Positions 36,730-44,958 of a DNA stretch of 48,906 nt are shown here, in pieces. A program made the position numbers and the translations under genes. The DNA lies in IMG/VR virus record IMGVR_UViG_3300025424_000017, positions 1 through 48,906 of that record; one strand, given 5' to 3'. The DNA is from a virus. The notes below the pieces were generated by a model that worked only from the letters and a program-made list of their open reading frames with translations, was not told where the DNA came from and ran no database searches. Positions within the stretch are counted from its first letter, which is position 1. Each line of letters opens with the position of its first letter.

Positions 36730-36753
36730 AAATACAATCATGTAGTGTATAAT
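36725..36753 (+). promoter_or_regulatory. Near-consensus sigma-70 promoter upstream of the accessory array
   Basis: TTGGCA (36725-36730, five of six bases of TTGACA), a 17-base spacer, then a perfect TATAAT (36748-36753). Predicted start is near 36760, right at the ATG of the next gene. The -35 lies in a GCCAA...TTGGC inverted repeat (36714-36729), and the -10 lies between CATGTA (36739-36744) and TACATG (36753-36758), so both could serve as operator sites. It is the only clear host-type promoter I found in the window. Confidence 0.75.
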
Positions 36754-36759
36754 ACATGT

Positions 36760-37065
36760 ATGGACACTGACAATTTGATCGCACATGGCCGCACAAGATT
36801 TGAACATGCGGCTGCACGCAGGACTCTCAAAGAAAAATATCAAGGTCGTATGACTTTTGCCTATCAGGGCGGCATGTGGCGTGCTGGTCCTGAGTTACAA
36901 AACACATTGTTGACCTGTCCCGACACAGAAGCAGTGTTGCTGGATTTGTATGAAACACCGGTCAAGGTCCAAACCCGAGAGCTGATGACATTGAGTCAAC
37001 AACGCTGGCAAGAACAAATGACGGCTTGGTTGATCGAACACGAACAGCTGAATCAAAATCGATGA
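36760..37065 (+). CDS. Small conserved phage protein of unknown function
   Basis: A 101-residue protein, start at ATG 36760 (MDTDNLIAHGRTRFEHAAAR). It is predicted helical and charged, with MTFAYQGGMWRAG, LLDLYETPVKVQTREL and a C-terminal QRWQEQMTAWLIEHEQL helix. The compact pattern looks like proteins I recall from uncultured T4-like phages, with no assigned role. The predicted transcription start of the sigma-70 promoter falls at this ATG and no Shine-Dalgarno sequence precedes it, so it may be translated from a leaderless message. Its stop overlaps the next gene's ATG as ATGA. First gene of the accessory array. Confidence 0.75.
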   Translation: MDTDNLIAHGRTRFEHAAARRTLKEKYQGRMTFAYQGGMWRAGPELQNTLLTCPDTEAVLLDLYETPVKVQTRELMTLSQQRWQEQMTAWLIEHEQLNQNR

Positions 37066-37865
37066 CCCAGGGTGTTGTGATATTTGCCTACAATTCAGAT
37101 CAGCTGGACTATATGGCCTTGGCCGCATGGAGCGCCAACAACATACACCGACACCTGGCTGTGCCGGTCACAGTCATAACTGATTGCGATCATGTTCCTG
37201 AGTCTTACCAATTTGATCAGGTCATACAGGCCACCAGATCGGGCACTGCCACCAGGTACTTTGCCGATCTTGATCGTACAGTACCCTGGTACAACGGCAA
37301 CAGGATGTCGGCCTACGAGCTGTCGCCCTACGATACTACCTTGGTCCTGGACGCCGATTATGTGGTGACCAGCGATCAGTTGGCCTGCCTGTTCGACAGT
37401 CGCCAGGACTTTGTAGCACACGATCTGGCCTACGACGTGACCGGACGAGACAATTTTGATGAACTCAACTGTTTTGGACGCTATCACAATCCCATGACCT
37501 GGGCCACAGTCATGTGTTTTCGGCGCAGCGATCATGTCGGATTGATATTTGAAACCATGGGCATGATTCGAGACAACTGGGATCATTATCGTGCTGTGTA
37601 CGGCATTGTTGATTCAAACTATCGCAATGATTTTGCCTTGAGCATGGCCTTGGGTGTGGTCAATGGTCACGTGCAGACCAACACCAGTATCCCCTGGAAG
37701 CTGGCCACAGTGACACACCAGCATCAATTGAGCCAGCTGTCGCAAGATCGGTACCGAGTGGACTGGAAGACCTCGGACAACCATGCCCGCTGGATCACGC
37801 TTGCGACTGATTTCCATGCCATGGGCAAACGATACCTAGGAGACATAGTTGCCAATCCTTGCTGA
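37062..37865 (+). CDS. GT-A-fold glycosyltransferase-like protein
   Basis: A 267-residue protein, start at ATG 37062 overlapping the previous stop. The N-terminus TQGVVIFAYNSDQLDYMALA resembles the donor-binding strand and loop of GT-A enzymes, and TTLVLDADYVVTSD carries a DxD-type motif (LDAD near residue 103). Later FGRYHNPMTWATVMCF and a basic-aromatic C-terminus follow. It probably transfers a sugar from a nucleotide donor in the host cytosol; acceptor unknown. First of three GT-A-like genes in the array. Confidence 0.7.
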   Translation: MTQGVVIFAYNSDQLDYMALAAWSANNIHRHLAVPVTVITDCDHVPESYQFDQVIQATRSGTATRYFADLDRTVPWYNGNRMSAYELSPYDTTLVLDADYVVTSDQLACLFDSRQDFVAHDLAYDVTGRDNFDELNCFGRYHNPMTWATVMCFRRSDHVGLIFETMGMIRDNWDHYRAVYGIVDSNYRNDFALSMALGVVNGHVQTNTSIPWKLATVTHQHQLSQLSQDRYRVDWKTSDNHARWITLATDFHAMGKRYLGDIVANPC

Positions 37866-38622
37866 ACGCGGCTATCTTATACCGGCCATCAACACTGAAT
37901 CTGTGGACTATGTGGCCTGTGCCCAGCAATTGGCACGATCTATTAGACAATGGCATCCGTCGGCCAACATTTCGGTCATCACAGTAAATCGATGCAGTGA
38001 TCCGGTATTTGATCATGTGATTCCATTGCCGCATGGCGATCTTGAAGGATACGTCAACGATTGGCAATGCTTTGACGCCAGCCCTTATCGACAGACCATC
38101 AAGCTGGAAGCCGACATGTGGTGTGCAGGTCCAATTGATCATTGGTGGAATCTTTTTGAGTTACGAGATGTGGTGATCAGCCGTGGATGTAGAAATTTGT
38201 ATGATCAGCCGGCGCAGTCCAGATCTTACAGAAAGATATTTGATCAGAATCATTTGCCAGATGTGTACAATGCTGTGACCTACTGGCGTGTGAGTAGACC
38301 AGCCCGACAATTTTTTGCCACGGTGCGTGACATATTTGAAAACTGGGCCAGTTACCGACGTGTTTTGAAATTTGCCGACGAGGCTCCTACCACCGACGTG
38401 GTCTATGCCATGGCTGCTGTGATACTGGGTCCCGAGTCGGTCATGTTGCCCGCAGGTCTGGGTCCCAGCATAGTGCATATGAAACAGCACATGATCGGAC
38501 TGCTTGGTGACGATTGGACCCAAGAACTGGTAGCCGAGCAGACCATGCCCGGATTGCGCATCAACACCGTGGCCCAATGGGGACTGGTACATTATCATGT
38601 CAAAGAGGCATTCCGTGACTGA
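37849..38622 (+). CDS. GT-A-like glycosyltransferase, second copy
   Basis: A 257-residue protein starting at TTG 37849, supported by AGGAG six bases upstream (37838-37842). The start (LPILAERGYLIPAINTESVD, then YVACAQQLARSIRQW) parallels the previous GT. The DxD position reads TIKLEADMWC, so the motif is E-A-D rather than D-x-D, which might change metal use. The rest (VYNAVTYWRVSRPARQFFAT) matches the N...Y.R core. The first 17 bases lie within the previous gene. Class well supported, specificity unknown. Confidence 0.65.
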   Translation: MPILAERGYLIPAINTESVDYVACAQQLARSIRQWHPSANISVITVNRCSDPVFDHVIPLPHGDLEGYVNDWQCFDASPYRQTIKLEADMWCAGPIDHWWNLFELRDVVISRGCRNLYDQPAQSRSYRKIFDQNHLPDVYNAVTYWRVSRPARQFFATVRDIFENWASYRRVLKFADEAPTTDVVYAMAAVILGPESVMLPAGLGPSIVHMKQHMIGLLGDDWTQELVAEQTMPGLRINTVAQWGLVHYHVKEAFRD

Positions 38623-38950
38623 ACTGACTGAACAAGACTTCTGGCGCAGCCTACAACGATTGCGAGATCACGAACCGCCGGTGCCGGTATATAGATTGTA
38701 CTATGATGATGCAGGAGTTCCGCTTTTCTACAGCCAGGAACATCTGCCCGGTAATTATATAGAACTTGACGTTGATGTATGGCACGCAGGATCTTTCAAT
38801 CTACGCATACAGGATGGAATTATACAGTATTTGCAGCGACCAGCACCACCAAGATTACAACCCGAAGATTCAGGAACAGCCTGCGATCCTAGAGATATAT
38901 GTGTGGTGGTCACCCAAGACCGACCACACAAGAAATGGAGTTTGAGATGA
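38615..38950 (+). CDS. Small conserved phage protein of unknown function
   Basis: A 111-residue protein. I prefer GTG 38615, because AGAGG lies six bases upstream (38604-38608) and it overlaps the previous stop; an ATG 18 bases earlier lacks a good site. Features: TEQDFWRSLQRLRDHEPPVP, then VYRLYYDDAGVPLFYSQEHL with PGNYIELD, and DPRDICVVV near the end. The pattern LPGNYIE(L/V)D followed by CDPRD(I/V)C seems conserved in related aquatic phages. No known domain. It lies between glycosyltransferase-like genes, so a role in the same pathway or as a regulatory subunit is possible. Confidence 0.75.
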   Translation: MTELTEQDFWRSLQRLRDHEPPVPVYRLYYDDAGVPLFYSQEHLPGNYIELDVDVWHAGSFNLRIQDGIIQYLQRPAPPRLQPEDSGTACDPRDICVVVTQDRPHKKWSLR

Positions 38951-39876
38951 AACGTATTGACATAGCTGATCTTGATTGTATTTTTCTCACCTACGACGAA
39001 CCCGACCGCGAAGAAAACTGGGCACGCATACGCAACCAGATTCCGTGGGCTCGTCGAGTAGACGGAGTCAAAGGATCGGACGCTGCACACAAGGCCGCAG
39101 CAGAGGCCAGCAACACCGAACGATTTGTCTTGATCGATGGCGACAACATGCCGGATGAAAGTTTTTTCAATCTTACTCTGGAGTTGCCCACTGCCGAGTG
39201 GGAATCGGCAGTGTTTCGTTGGCGTGCTAGAAATCACGTAAATGGTCTCATGTACGGCAACGGCGGACTCAGTTCGTGGACACGAACTTTTGCAAACACC
39301 ATGCAGACTCACGAAGCCACAGATGGCCGTACCGAAACCCAAGTGGAGTTTTGTTTTGATCCACAATACTGGGCCATGCACGATTGCTACAGCACTACCT
39401 ATCCCAACGGATCGGCATTCCATGCCTGGCGTGCCGGATTTAGAGAAGGCGTCAAAATGTGCCTGGATCAAGGGCGTAGACCCAGCATAGCCGAATTCCA
39501 GGATCGTGTGCATCACAGAAATCTGGACCATTTGACTGTATGGCACAACGTGGGTCGCGATGTGGAACACGGTATCTGGGCCATGGCCGGTGCCAGGATG
39601 GGCACCTACATGACCATGATCACGCCCGCCTGGGATTATCGAACTGTGCAGGATTTTGATGCTTTGGAAAAATTATGGCACACAGTGAAAGATTCGGACC
39701 CCGAGATCCTGGCCGGACGTGTGGCCGAAGACTTGGTCACCCAGCTGGATTTACCGATCAACATGATGGGACCAGGCGAAAGTGCATTCTTCAAACAACA
39801 CTATCTCAGCAATTGGCACAATCGCGGAGTCATGGTCAGAGAGATTGATATAATACGACAACAGGAAGGCTGGTAG
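38947..39876 (+). CDS. GT-A-like glycosyltransferase, third copy
   Basis: A 309-residue protein, start at ATG 38947 (MKRIDIADLDCIFLTYDEPD), preceded by GGAG and overlapping the previous stop as ATGA. The text REENWARIRNQIPWARRVDG and RFVLIDGDNMPDESFF gives an IDGDN metal site (DxD) in the usual place. Segment FRWRARNHVNGLMYGNGGLS and WAMHDCYSTTYPNGSAFHAW with FREGVKM follow. The family looks like glycosyltransferases I recall from T4-like aquatic phages. It probably uses a nucleotide sugar and a divalent metal; acceptor unknown. Confidence 0.75.
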   Translation: MKRIDIADLDCIFLTYDEPDREENWARIRNQIPWARRVDGVKGSDAAHKAAAEASNTERFVLIDGDNMPDESFFNLTLELPTAEWESAVFRWRARNHVNGLMYGNGGLSSWTRTFANTMQTHEATDGRTETQVEFCFDPQYWAMHDCYSTTYPNGSAFHAWRAGFREGVKMCLDQGRRPSIAEFQDRVHHRNLDHLTVWHNVGRDVEHGIWAMAGARMGTYMTMITPAWDYRTVQDFDALEKLWHTVKDSDPEILAGRVAEDLVTQLDLPINMMGPGESAFFKQHYLSNWHNRGVMVREIDIIRQQEGW

Positions 39877-39878
39877 CC

Positions 39879-40400
39879 GTGATTAAAAAATTAAAACTAA
39901 ATTACGATTTCGCTGAAATATTGTCGGCTGATTACAGCCAGCATACTGGTAGTTGTATCAAGCATCAAATATACGAAGTGAACGATATACATGAACAGTA
40001 TGGGGGTTTTCCGCAATCTTATTGTCTAGAAAACACCATGATTCACCAACTATGGTGGAATTCAACTCAATTGGACTTTGATCAAATTGGTTGCCAACTG
40101 GGGATGGAAGTTATTACTATCAGCAGCATACAACAGCCGCCGGGATGTATGATTCCCATACATCGAGATACCTTTTTTCAAATCAACCAACGCTATCCTG
40201 ATCGTTCGGAATTAAAAGTACGGGCCAACATACACCTCGAAGATTGGAAACTGGGGCATTTTATACAATACAACGATGTAGTACATACGCACTGGAACGC
40301 TGGTGACGTGTTACTATGGGATAACCAGGTCCTGCATCTTTCGGCCAATGCTGGTATGCATCACAAATACACCTTGCAGGTTTCGGGATTTTTGATTTGA
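39879..40400 (+). CDS. 2OG-Fe(II) oxygenase-like protein
   Basis: A 173-residue protein with GTG start 39879 and AGGAAGG nine bases upstream. The double-stranded-beta-helix metal set is visible: PIHRDT gives His95 and Asp97, and NQVLHLSAN gives His153. A basic residue after it (HHKYTLQVSG, Lys163) could bind 2-oxoglutarate, although arginine is usual there. Between them are RANIHLEDWKLGHFI and HWNAGDVLLWDN. Close in style to aspartyl/asparaginyl hydroxylase-type enzymes. It would oxidise a metabolite, protein or sugar in the pathway. Base composition here is more AT-rich than the flanking genes. Confidence 0.7.
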   Translation: MIKKLKLNYDFAEILSADYSQHTGSCIKHQIYEVNDIHEQYGGFPQSYCLENTMIHQLWWNSTQLDFDQIGCQLGMEVITISSIQQPPGCMIPIHRDTFFQINQRYPDRSELKVRANIHLEDWKLGHFIQYNDVVHTHWNAGDVLLWDNQVLHLSANAGMHHKYTLQVSGFLI

Positions 40401-41350
40401 CAAAATTTGACATCATTCCGGCCAGCAATTACATTTGGAATCAGCTAGAACTAATTGATTTCCTGGTCCAGAATCAACAACGCGATATAGTATTGACAAC
40501 CAATTCAGAAGGCTGTTGTTGCCGTGCGATTGGGTTATATGATCTATTAGATAAGTTTCGGTTTCAATCGGTCACAATAGTTACTAGCAATCCGGTTGAA
40601 CAGCATGATCATTATCAAATCAAATTGACAAGACAATGGAATTTTTTATCTGTATCGACTGCAATAGAAGATCGGTATCATTGTTGGAACAAGCACAGAA
40701 TTTTTGGAACCATATATGGTCGACCTCTCTGGCACAGGATTGGCATCGCATCGCATTTGTTAGTGCATCATCGCCAGTTGAGTCTAATAGGCTGTCGTGC
40801 CAATACTGGCGAGGCCGACGACAGAGAATTATTTGAGGTGTCTCAGTTGTTCCAGCATGATCCTGACAGTTTGCAAAAATTTTCCAGTAACTGGCAACAG
40901 TTTCCTATGTTGCTCGAAAATCTAGACAGATATACGCCCGGACAACAAAATACCGACGGTTATATATCACAGACCAAGCGTGTTTATGCAGATTTTTTGA
41001 TCGACATTGTGGCAGAAACCTTCACCGACGGTGATTGTTTTTTTGTAACAGAGAAGACTGTGAGACCCATGATGTTAAAAAAACCATTTATTATATTTGG
41101 ATCCAAAAACTATTTGTTATATCTGCGTCGCATGGGATTCAGGACATTTGCAGATTTCTGGAACGAAGACTACGACGGCTACGAGGGTCGAGAGCGATTC
41201 GTTAGAATATTGTATCTGATTGACAGCTTGGCACAAAAATCCAAGGACGAACTTGAACGCATGTACTGGGACATGCAGTATTCTCTTGATCATAACTACA
41301 ATTTGCTGTATAATCAAACTTATACCAACAGTATCAATCCTATACCATGA
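40397..41350 (+). CDS. Two-motif glycosyltransferase-like protein (family B)
   Basis: A 317-residue protein, start TTG 40397 overlapping the previous stop as TTGA. A weaker motif 1 (IYGRPLWHRIGIASHLLVHH) sits near residue 110. Motif 2, DCFFVTEKTVRPMMLKKPFI then a LRRMGFRTFADFWNEDYD stretch, matches 4382-4957 almost step for step. The C-terminal pattern ERMYWDMQYSLDHNYNLLY is also shared. A single-frame relative of the split family A gene. The resemblance to GT10 is remote, so a sugar-transferase role is a guess. Confidence 0.6.
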   Translation: MTKFDIIPASNYIWNQLELIDFLVQNQQRDIVLTTNSEGCCCRAIGLYDLLDKFRFQSVTIVTSNPVEQHDHYQIKLTRQWNFLSVSTAIEDRYHCWNKHRIFGTIYGRPLWHRIGIASHLLVHHRQLSLIGCRANTGEADDRELFEVSQLFQHDPDSLQKFSSNWQQFPMLLENLDRYTPGQQNTDGYISQTKRVYADFLIDIVAETFTDGDCFFVTEKTVRPMMLKKPFIIFGSKNYLLYLRRMGFRTFADFWNEDYDGYEGRERFVRILYLIDSLAQKSKDELERMYWDMQYSLDHNYNLLYNQTYTNSINPIP

Positions 41351-42762
41351 CCAACAAAGGTGACGAAGTCACAGCCGAGTTCAAAAGCGGATTCCTAGAC
41401 AGTGCTGAACACATGCACAAAGCTCTGGGTACGGGTTTGTGCTTGGCCAAATGGAAACAGGTCAGCTTGCACTTGCCCACCGGCCTAAACAATAGCTGTT
41501 ATCATCCGCCCTTGCATGCTATAGATTCTACATTATTGGCAGGCAATCCTGCAACCTTGCACAATACACCATACAAAAAAGCTCAGCGCAAGATCATGCT
41601 CAAACAAGAACGTCCTGCAGAATGCAGCTATTGTTGGAGCATGGAAGATGCTGGCAAATTAAGTGACCGTCACTATAGATCCGGTGAATCCTGGGCTGCC
41701 ATGGATTTTGAAAAGATAATGCATTCAACCGGAGATGAAGATGACATTGTTCCTAGTTATGTTGAAGTTAATTTTAATCATGCCTGCAATCTTTCTTGTA
41801 GTTATTGTAGCCCACAATTTAGCAGCACCTGGGCGCAAGAGGTGGAACGTTGGGGAGGGTATCCTACATCAACGATTCACAATGATTCTAGTCATTTTGT
41901 TGGCCGTAATCGCCCTATACCTGCAAGAGAAGCCAATCCATACGTCGACGCCTTCTGGTCTTGGTGGCCAAACCTGTATCCTGAGCTGAAACATTTCCGT
42001 ATGACCGGCGGCGAGCCCATGCTGGATCGCAATACCTATCGGGTGTTTGATTATGTGTTGGCCAATCCCAAACCAGATCTGCATCTCAATGTGACATCCA
42101 ACTTCAGTGTAGACGAACGGTCATGGCAACGCTACAAGACTGCTGTCAAACAGATCTGCGCTGGCGAAAACGTCGAACACTTCATGCAATATGTGAGTCT
42201 AGACTCGTGGGGGCCACAGGCCGAATATATCAGACACGGACTGGACTTCAATCTGTTATGGGATCGGGTAAACCAGTTCTTGACCGAGATACCAGGTCGT
42301 AACAGTATCACGTTCATCGTGACCATGAACAACTTGTCAGTCACTGGACTGGGCAGTCTCATGGCCGGCATCCTGGGTCTTAGGAAACTGTACAGCACCA
42401 CCTATCAGCGTGTGTGGTTTGACACTCCGGTCTTGCGAGAACCTGCCTGGCAAAGCCTGCAGATTCTGCCCGAAAGCTATTGTGATCAACTGGAACGTTT
42501 ATGGGTCTGGATGAGCAAGCAGGCCGAAACCGAATCCACACGCTTCCAAGGATTCAAGGATTATGAACTGGCCCGTCTGGATCGAGACATAGCCTGGATG
42601 CGTGATGGACAGAAGCTGGATCCGGCCTACATCAATCAACAGAAGGCCGACTTTTATAGGTTTTTTACGGAAGCTGATCGCAGACATGGCACAGATTTTT
42701 TGACAACCTTTCCTGAAATGGCCAGCTGGTGGAACGAGTGCGGGTATCATGCCAAAACATAA
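41347..42762 (+). CDS. N-terminal-twitch radical SAM protein, subtype I
   Basis: A 471-residue protein. Residues ~30-105 form an N-terminal twitch/half-SPASM-like part with cysteines in LNNSCYHPPLHAI and ECSYCWSMEDAG. The radical SAM motif CNLSCSYC gives Cys147, Cys151 and Cys154, followed by FSSTW; the SAM-binding MTGGEPMLDR lies near residue 220. It will bind a [4Fe-4S] cluster and use SAM to make the 5'-deoxyadenosyl radical. The twitch half may carry a second cluster for substrate. Substrate unknown. Pairs by sequence with the 44951 protein. ATGA overlap with the previous gene. Confidence 0.9.
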   Translation: MTNKGDEVTAEFKSGFLDSAEHMHKALGTGLCLAKWKQVSLHLPTGLNNSCYHPPLHAIDSTLLAGNPATLHNTPYKKAQRKIMLKQERPAECSYCWSMEDAGKLSDRHYRSGESWAAMDFEKIMHSTGDEDDIVPSYVEVNFNHACNLSCSYCSPQFSSTWAQEVERWGGYPTSTIHNDSSHFVGRNRPIPAREANPYVDAFWSWWPNLYPELKHFRMTGGEPMLDRNTYRVFDYVLANPKPDLHLNVTSNFSVDERSWQRYKTAVKQICAGENVEHFMQYVSLDSWGPQAEYIRHGLDFNLLWDRVNQFLTEIPGRNSITFIVTMNNLSVTGLGSLMAGILGLRKLYSTTYQRVWFDTPVLREPAWQSLQILPESYCDQLERLWVWMSKQAETESTRFQGFKDYELARLDRDIAWMRDGQKLDPAYINQQKADFYRFFTEADRRHGTDFLTTFPEMASWWNECGYHAKT

Positions 42763-43804
42763 GATAGGCATACTGGATTTTGACCCTTTGGTCAATCTAT
42801 TGCCAGGCGCCCGCAAATGTTTTTTAGATATCACTGCATTGAGCCACAATGAACTGTTGGATACTCTTTCGTCTCTGGACACAGCATTCGACAGCATGAT
42901 CCTGTCCACAGTGGATCATTGGCACAACTATGAACAAGAACAGGAAATCTTTGATCACCCGGTACTGAAAGACAAACTGGTATTCTTGCAAACACAGACT
43001 TATCAAAATCAGTATTTGGGGCACAACTGTTGGCGACTCAGTTATCCCAGTTGGTATCTAAACCGTCATAGCCAATATCGGCAATCTCCTGGCTTGCGCG
43101 AATTCCGTATCAAGCCCAAACAGTTACCACGCGGATTTGGGTGCCTGAACAATCGTCCGGCTCTGCATCGTTTATTGTTGGGAACGGCGCTGAACAATCG
43201 CGGATTGCTGGATCAGATGATATTCACGCAAAACAACACGCAAGCGATGTGTCACACCAATCCGGTATATCCAGCTGGTTGCATAGATCCACAGTGCAAT
43301 GAAGATCCTGGTATACTAGATTCTGTTCTGGGTTGGTACGAATACTTGCGACTGTTGCCGATCAAATGGCAAAATCAAGCGATACAAAATCAGCATTGCG
43401 TGTATCACGACGCCGAGATCAACACTTACTGTAATATCTTGACCGAAGCCACAACTGGACGCATACCATACAATCTTGATATCAATCTTCCTGAAATAAG
43501 CGAAAAAAGTCACAAGCCGTTTGTGAGTGGACAAATTCCTTTGTATCTGGCTGCTCGGGGACACACTGCCTATCTACAAGGACTAGGATTTGAAGTCATG
43601 TCAGATCTTACACCTGCAGGGTTCGACGATCTTGGTACATTGGATCGAATCCAGGCCATCGTGGATGTGGTTGCTCGGGGTCGAGACTGGATTGAAAATT
43701 TTTATTATGATCACATCAAAGAGATACAACACAACCACGAGCTGGTATTTGCGCACAAGACCGATCAAATTATATTGCAACGCATACAGGAAGTGGTAGC
43801 ATGA
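42749..43804 (+). CDS. Two-motif glycosyltransferase-like protein (family C)
   Basis: A 351-residue protein containing motif 1 (RGFGCLNNRPALHRLLLG and the following NNRGLLDQM) near residue 130 and a more divergent motif 2 (EISEKSHKPFVSGQIPLYLA, then YLQGLGFEVMSDL). It keeps the SEK..KP step but differs from families A, B and D beyond it. An N-terminal domain of ~125 residues carries LDTAFDSMILSTVDHWHNYE and TYQNQYLGHNCWRL. Predicted cytosolic, with no signal peptide. Proposed sugar transferase, unproven. Overlaps the radical SAM gene by 14 bases. Confidence 0.6.
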   Translation: MPKHKIGILDFDPLVNLLPGARKCFLDITALSHNELLDTLSSLDTAFDSMILSTVDHWHNYEQEQEIFDHPVLKDKLVFLQTQTYQNQYLGHNCWRLSYPSWYLNRHSQYRQSPGLREFRIKPKQLPRGFGCLNNRPALHRLLLGTALNNRGLLDQMIFTQNNTQAMCHTNPVYPAGCIDPQCNEDPGILDSVLGWYEYLRLLPIKWQNQAIQNQHCVYHDAEINTYCNILTEATTGRIPYNLDINLPEISEKSHKPFVSGQIPLYLAARGHTAYLQGLGFEVMSDLTPAGFDDLGTLDRIQAIVDVVARGRDWIENFYYDHIKEIQHNHELVFAHKTDQIILQRIQEVVA

Positions 43805-44958
43805 TCGGCCATCGCAAGCTGATATTGGACACATTCAGTGAAGTATCGGACCTGTTAAAACCCTGGGCAGATGCTGAATTTTGGGATTTTGCCACTCATG
43901 ACATTGTGCCCGGCGCGGTGTATCTGATCAGTCGAGAACAGTTCAATCTCAACGTGCCTCGCATACGAGAACTGGCCGAGTCGAGCACGATCATACCCAT
44001 CTTGAGCAATCCCATGGAAGGGTCAGACACCATGAGATGCCATGTTGAAATGGTCACACACATGGATGATCTGGCTCGTGCTGGCAAACTGTTGTTGATT
44101 TCGGGCGGAGAAATGGATGCAACCTGGCCATACTTGTTGTATGATAACTTCTTGCCCAAGATCTTGGACTATGAAGAAAATCTGGTCCAGATAGATCGTG
44201 GACGAGAAATTTTTACCAAAATTGACAAACCTTACCAATTCCTATTTCTCAACGGACGCATACGGCACCACAGAAAGTATCTGTTGGAACTGTTCCGTCA
44301 TCGTGGACTATTGGATTCGGCCCTGTGGACCAATTTGGATCCAAGACCGGCCACGTTCCACCCATTGGTATTGCCTGATGCTGTCAACATCAACTGTTGG
44401 GACCATACTGTATTTCCGTTGCAACAGTTGCCACCGCAATACGAAGTGGATCGATATCGTGATCGAGTAGACACTGTGTCTCCAGACACTGTGCGAGATC
44501 TTTATGCCAAATATCACCTGTTCAACGATGAATGGGGAGATATCTATCTCAATGCCGATCCCTACATCGACACCTATTTCAGTGTGGTGACCGAAACAGT
44601 TTTTGAGTATCCTTACAGTTTCCGTACAGAAAAAACCTGGAAGCCAATGGCCATGGGCCACCCTTGCGTGTTTGTGAGCAATGCTGGCTACTACAGAGAT
44701 CTACACAATCTGGGATTTCAAACCTGGGGACACCTGATCGACGAAAGTTTTGACACCATACACAATGTGCAAGATCGAATCGATCGCGTGGCGCAGGTGG
44801 TCGAGGATCTGTGTCAGCAGAATCTAGCCAGTTTCTTGAGTACTGCTCAAGATGTATGTAAATACAATCAACAGCACCTGGCTCACATGCGCACTCAAGT
44901 GCGTGCTGAATTTCCTGAACGCTTTTTCCAATTCTTAAAAAAATACATCAATGAATGA
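43801..44958 (+). CDS. Two-motif glycosyltransferase-like protein (family D)
   Basis: A 385-residue protein and the clearest two-motif member. Motif 1 is YQFLFLNGRIRHHRKYLLEL then RHRGLLDSALWTNLD (~residues 140-180). Motif 2 is TETVFEYPYSFRTEKTWKPM then GHPCVFVSNAGYY and LGFQTWGHLIDESFD (~260-320). Its N-terminal ~110 residues (VYLISREQFNLNVPRIRELA, LLLISGGEMDATW) look like a separate Rossmann-like part. As the most complete copy, it shows that the two frames at 4382-5492 should be one protein. ATGA overlap with the 42749 gene. Confidence 0.65.
   Translation: MIGHRKLILDTFSEVSDLLKPWADAEFWDFATHDIVPGAVYLISREQFNLNVPRIRELAESSTIIPILSNPMEGSDTMRCHVEMVTHMDDLARAGKLLLISGGEMDATWPYLLYDNFLPKILDYEENLVQIDRGREIFTKIDKPYQFLFLNGRIRHHRKYLLELFRHRGLLDSALWTNLDPRPATFHPLVLPDAVNINCWDHTVFPLQQLPPQYEVDRYRDRVDTVSPDTVRDLYAKYHLFNDEWGDIYLNADPYIDTYFSVVTETVFEYPYSFRTEKTWKPMAMGHPCVFVSNAGYYRDLHNLGFQTWGHLIDESFDTIHNVQDRIDRVAQVVEDLCQQNLASFLSTAQDVCKYNQQHLAHMRTQVRAEFPERFFQFLKKYINE

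Noticed and set aside
36701-36759. Rho-independent terminator after the fibre block
   Set aside because: The only hairpin (GCCAA/TTGGC) lacks a following T-run and coincides with the -35 of the next promoter.
38755-39570. A 271-codon minus-strand open frame opposite the third GT-A gene
   Set aside because: The plus-strand protein carries IDGDN and coupled start codons; the antisense product has no recognisable pattern.
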